Below, one piece after another: positions 5,795 to 7,934 of a stretch of 7,934 bases of DNA. The DNA is from Planctomycetota bacterium (lineage in GTDB: Bacteria > Patescibacteriota > Patescibacteriia > Patescibacteriales > UBA12465): the NCBI GenBank assembly GCA_025453315.1, contig JALOQQ010000043.1:1-7934 (forward strand), written 5' to 3'. Numbering within the stretch: the stretch's first letter is position 1; the number at the start of each line of letters is the position of its first letter. The notes under the pieces were generated by a model. That model worked only from the letters and a program-made list of their open reading frames with translations, did not search any database and had not been told where the DNA came from. A program made the position numbers and the translations under genes.

Positions 5795-7934
5795 TTATCT
5801 ATAAACATATATATTGCCCCTGAAGGCTACGGCCGCTAAATTAATGCCGTCGGCAGATGAAGCAATAGAGTTCCAATATCTCGATCCAGCAGTAGTCTGA
5901 GCTGTCCAAGTAACGCCCGAATCAGCTGAAACATATATATAACCACCAGAACCACCGATACTGGCGGCTAATTTAGTACCATCGGCAGATGAAGTAATAG
6001 AGTTCCAATATCTCGATCCAGAACCAGTTTGTTGCGTCCAAGTAGCACCAGAATCAGAAGAGGTATAGATATAACCTGGATAAGAAACTGCGGCTAATTT
6101 AGTACCATCGGTAGATGAAGCAATAGAGGTCCAAGATCTAGAACCAGAACCAGTTTGTTGTATCCAAGTAACACCAGAATCTGAAGAGGTATAGATATAA
6201 CCATTTTGAACCACCGCAGCTAATTTAGTACCGTCAGAAGATGAAGCAATAGACATCCAAGATCTAGAACCAGAGCCAGTTCTTGCTGTCCAAGAAACGC
6301 CCGAATTAGAAGAAGTATAAATATAGCCACCATAAACAACAACGGCTAATTTAGTACCGTCAGAAGATGAAGTAATAGAATACCAACTTTGCATTCCGGC
6401 GCTAGTTCTTGCTGTCCAAGAAACACCTGAATTAGAAGAAGTATAAATATAACCACCATTAACTATTGCGGCTAAATTAGTACCATCAGTAGATGAAACA
6501 ATCGACTTCCACATTCTTAATCCCGCACTAGTTCTTTCTGTCCAAGTAGCACCTGAGTCAACTGATGTATATATATAACCACTTTCAACGGCTGTTGCCA
6601 ATTTAGTAATATCAGAAGCAGCAGCAATGGAAGACCAATTTCTATAACCCGCACTAGTTCTTTCTGTCCAAGTAGCGCCAGAGTCGGTTGAGGTATAAGC
6701 ATAACCATTTTGAACCACGGAAACTAATTTTGCTCCATCAGAAGATGAGGCAATAGAAATCCAATTTCTAGACCCAGCACTAGTTCTCTCTGTCCAAGTA
6801 GCGCCGGAATCGGTTGAAGTATAAATATAATTATTAGTACCCATATAAAGAGCAGCCGCTAATTTTGTACCGTCAGCTGAAGAGGTAACATAAATCCAAC
6901 TTCTAGACCCAGCACTAGTTCTCTCTGTCCAAGTAGCGCCGGAATCGGTTGAAGTATAAATATAACCTCCATTAGCAACGGCTACTAATTTTGTACCATC
7001 AGATGAAGAAGCAAGTGATGCCCAGTTTCTAGCACCAGCACCAGATCGAGCAGTCCAAGTAGCACCAGAATCGGTTGAGGTATAAATATAATTATTACTT
7101 TCTATTACAGCTAACTTAGTGCCATCAGCTGAAGAAACGACGTCGGACCAAGCTTTTTGCCCAGCACTAGTTCTTTGTGTCCAGGTGGCACCGGAATCAG
7201 AAGAAGTATAGATGTAACCAGGATAATTAACGGCAATTAATTTAGTGCCATCAGCTGAAGAGGCTATGGCATGCCAGTATCCAGATCCAGCACCAGTTCT
7301 TGCTGTCCAAGTAGCACCAGAATCAGTTGAGGTATAGATGTAATTACTTTCCACTACCGCGGCTAATTTTGTACCATCAGCTGAAGAGGCCATTCCATAC
7401 CAAGCTCTAGATCCAGAATTATCTCTTTGTGTCCAGGTGGCACCGGAATCAGAAGAAGTATAAATATAGCCGTTATTAACTGTTGCAGCTAATTTTGTAC
7501 CGTCATCCGAAGAAACGACGTCCCACCAATTAGAATTTCCCATTGATCCAGCAATACTAGAATTAGATGTTTCATACCAAGCTAAATTTACACATTGATT
7601 ATTCGTACAACTCTGTCCACCACTACAAATTCCACAATTAGCTACTGTTCTGGAATTACCACAGTTATCAGTTTGAGTGAGAGAGCCACAAGTAGCTCCG
7701 AGTCTAGTACAGAAAGTAGAGTCTGATTCTGGGGTACAAGTACAGGTACCAAATTGACAGGTGTAGTTGGGTTGAGCACAGGTACCATTTTGAATAGTAC
7801 CGAAACAACCATCGTCAGCTCCACAAACACCAGAAGTGCTAGGGATACATTCACAGAGGTGTGAGGTGTTATTACATTGAGCATTATTACCATAGGTTAT
7901 GGCATCACAAATCAGAGTACCAGTGTAGGTTCTA
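5795..7934 (-). CDS. Surface-type protein: Cys-rich module plus 14-unit Asp-box beta-propeller (5' end beyond window)
   Basis: The frame is open from the TAA at 5795-5797 to the window edge, giving 712 visible residues with the N-terminus missing. The Met at 7543 lies inside the frame, follows SSIAGS, and is not the start. Visible residues 1 to about 115 form a Cys-rich module with 17 Cys, ending NCGICSGGQSC...NNQCV. The last 582 residues contain no Cys. They are 14 tandem units of mostly 42 residues (units 1 and 6 have 45, unit 13 has 44, and the last is cut to 28). Each unit has an aromatic W near its start, SSxDGTKLAAV, GYIYTS, and (in units 1-13) an Asp box S-x-D-x-G-x-T-W. Units 9 and 10 have Asn in place of the Asp. 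Asp boxes occur in sialidases, sortilin-type and other propellers, but no sialidase catalytic motif is seen, so binding or adhesion is more likely than catalysis. A signal peptide would lie outside the window. Downstream is a terminator and convergent greA. Confidence 0.85.
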   Translation of the reverse strand, partial: RTYTGTLICDAITYGNNAQCNNTSHLCECIPSTSGVCGADDGCFGTIQNGTCAQPNYTCQFGTCTCTPESDSTFCTRLGATCGSLTQTDNCGNSRTVANCGICSGGQSCTNNQCVNLAWYETSNSSIAGSMGNSNWWDVVSSDDGTKLAATVNNGYIYTSSDSGATWTQRDNSGSRAWYGMASSADGTKLAAVVESNYIYTSTDSGATWTARTGAGSGYWHAIASSADGTKLIAVNYPGYIYTSSDSGATWTQRTSAGQKAWSDVVSSADGTKLAVIESNNYIYTSTDSGATWTARSGAGARNWASLASSSDGTKLVAVANGGYIYTSTDSGATWTERTSAGSRSWIYVTSSADGTKLAAALYMGTNNYIYTSTDSGATWTERTSAGSRNWISIASSSDGAKLVSVVQNGYAYTSTDSGATWTERTSAGYRNWSSIAAASDITKLATAVESGYIYTSVDSGATWTERTSAGLRMWKSIVSSTDGTNLAAIVNGGYIYTSSNSGVSWTARTSAGMQSWYSITSSSDGTKLAVVVYGGYIYTSSNSGVSWTARTGSGSRSWMSIASSSDGTKLAAVVQNGYIYTSSDSGVTWIQQTGSGSRSWTSIASSTDGTKLAAVSYPGYIYTSSDSGATWTQQTGSGSRYWNSITSSADGTKLAASIGGSGGYIYVSADSGVTWTAQTTAGSRYWNSIASSADGINLAAVAFRGNIYVYR
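5798..7543 (-). repeat. Tandem coding repeat, 126-bp period, 14 units
   Basis: The propeller region is a tandem array at DNA level as well as protein level. A 65-bp stretch is identical at 6766-6830 and 6901-6965, offset by one unit. A 38-bp stretch covering the Asp box of unit 1 recurs identically in unit 3. Units 9 and 10 are nearly identical over their Asp-box half. Units fall into blocks by sequence: 1 with 3 and 2 with 4, then 5-8, 9-10 and 11-12. This indicates growth by duplication of single and paired units. The repeats are in frame without interruption. Confidence 0.9.

Noticed and set aside
5781..5800. tRNA T-arm-like sequence GAGTTCAAATCC
   Set aside because: The flanking bases do not form the five-pair T stem, no anticodon or acceptor arm is present, and it lies at the 3' end of a coding gene.
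6517..6708. Minus-strand open frame of 63 codons inside the propeller
   Set aside because: It is a shifted-frame shadow of the tandem repeats.
5798..7543. CRISPR-like regular repeats
   Set aside because: The 126-bp units are contiguous, in frame and encode a clear protein repeat, with no spacers.
7642..7893. Minus-strand open frame of 83 codons
   Set aside because: It is out of frame with the propeller gene. The in-frame reading gives a coherent Cys-rich sequence that continues directly into the propeller.

Overview
The window looks like a piece of a low-GC genome from the Candidate Phyla Radiation (Patescibacteria). This rests on four things: the AT-rich composition; a GreA whose N-terminus resembles CPR versions of the protein; starts with little or no Shine-Dalgarno signal; and very large exported proteins built from adhesion-type modules (lamin-tail, LamG, Asp-box propeller, Cys-rich repeats). 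No marker gene fixes the lineage, so this is an inference. All visible stop codons are TAA or TAG, and nothing suggests recoding.

Layout, left to right. Positions 1-90 are a GC-rich palindromic stretch unlike the rest of the window (50 of the first 80 bases are G or C). It is followed by a strong bidirectional terminator at 97-130. Positions 211-4818 carry a two-gene minus-strand operon. The first gene (3880-4818) encodes a 312-residue exported, mostly helical protein of unknown function. The second (211-3864), starting 15 nt after the first ends, encodes a 1217-residue exported protein. That protein has an N-terminal permuted papain-like/NlpC-P60 type cysteine hydrolase domain, low-complexity linkers, a lamin-tail domain and two C-terminal LamG jelly rolls. 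A divergent promoter region (4819-5091) separates this operon from greA.

greA (5092-5589, plus strand) is the only housekeeping gene. It ends at its own terminator and converges on a minus-strand gene that fills the right end of the window. That gene (5795 to beyond 7934) is open in frame to the window edge. The ATG at 7543 is an internal Met, not a start. Its visible part is a Cys-rich module (17 Cys) followed by 14 tandem ~42-residue Asp-box units forming one or two beta-propellers.

Together, the two giant proteins and the helical partner suggest a region devoted to the cell surface or secretion, with greA as an unrelated insert between them. The best candidates for something undescribed are the 14-blade Asp-box array with its apparent N-to-C strand closure, and the hydrolase plus lamin-tail plus LamG protein with its operon partner.
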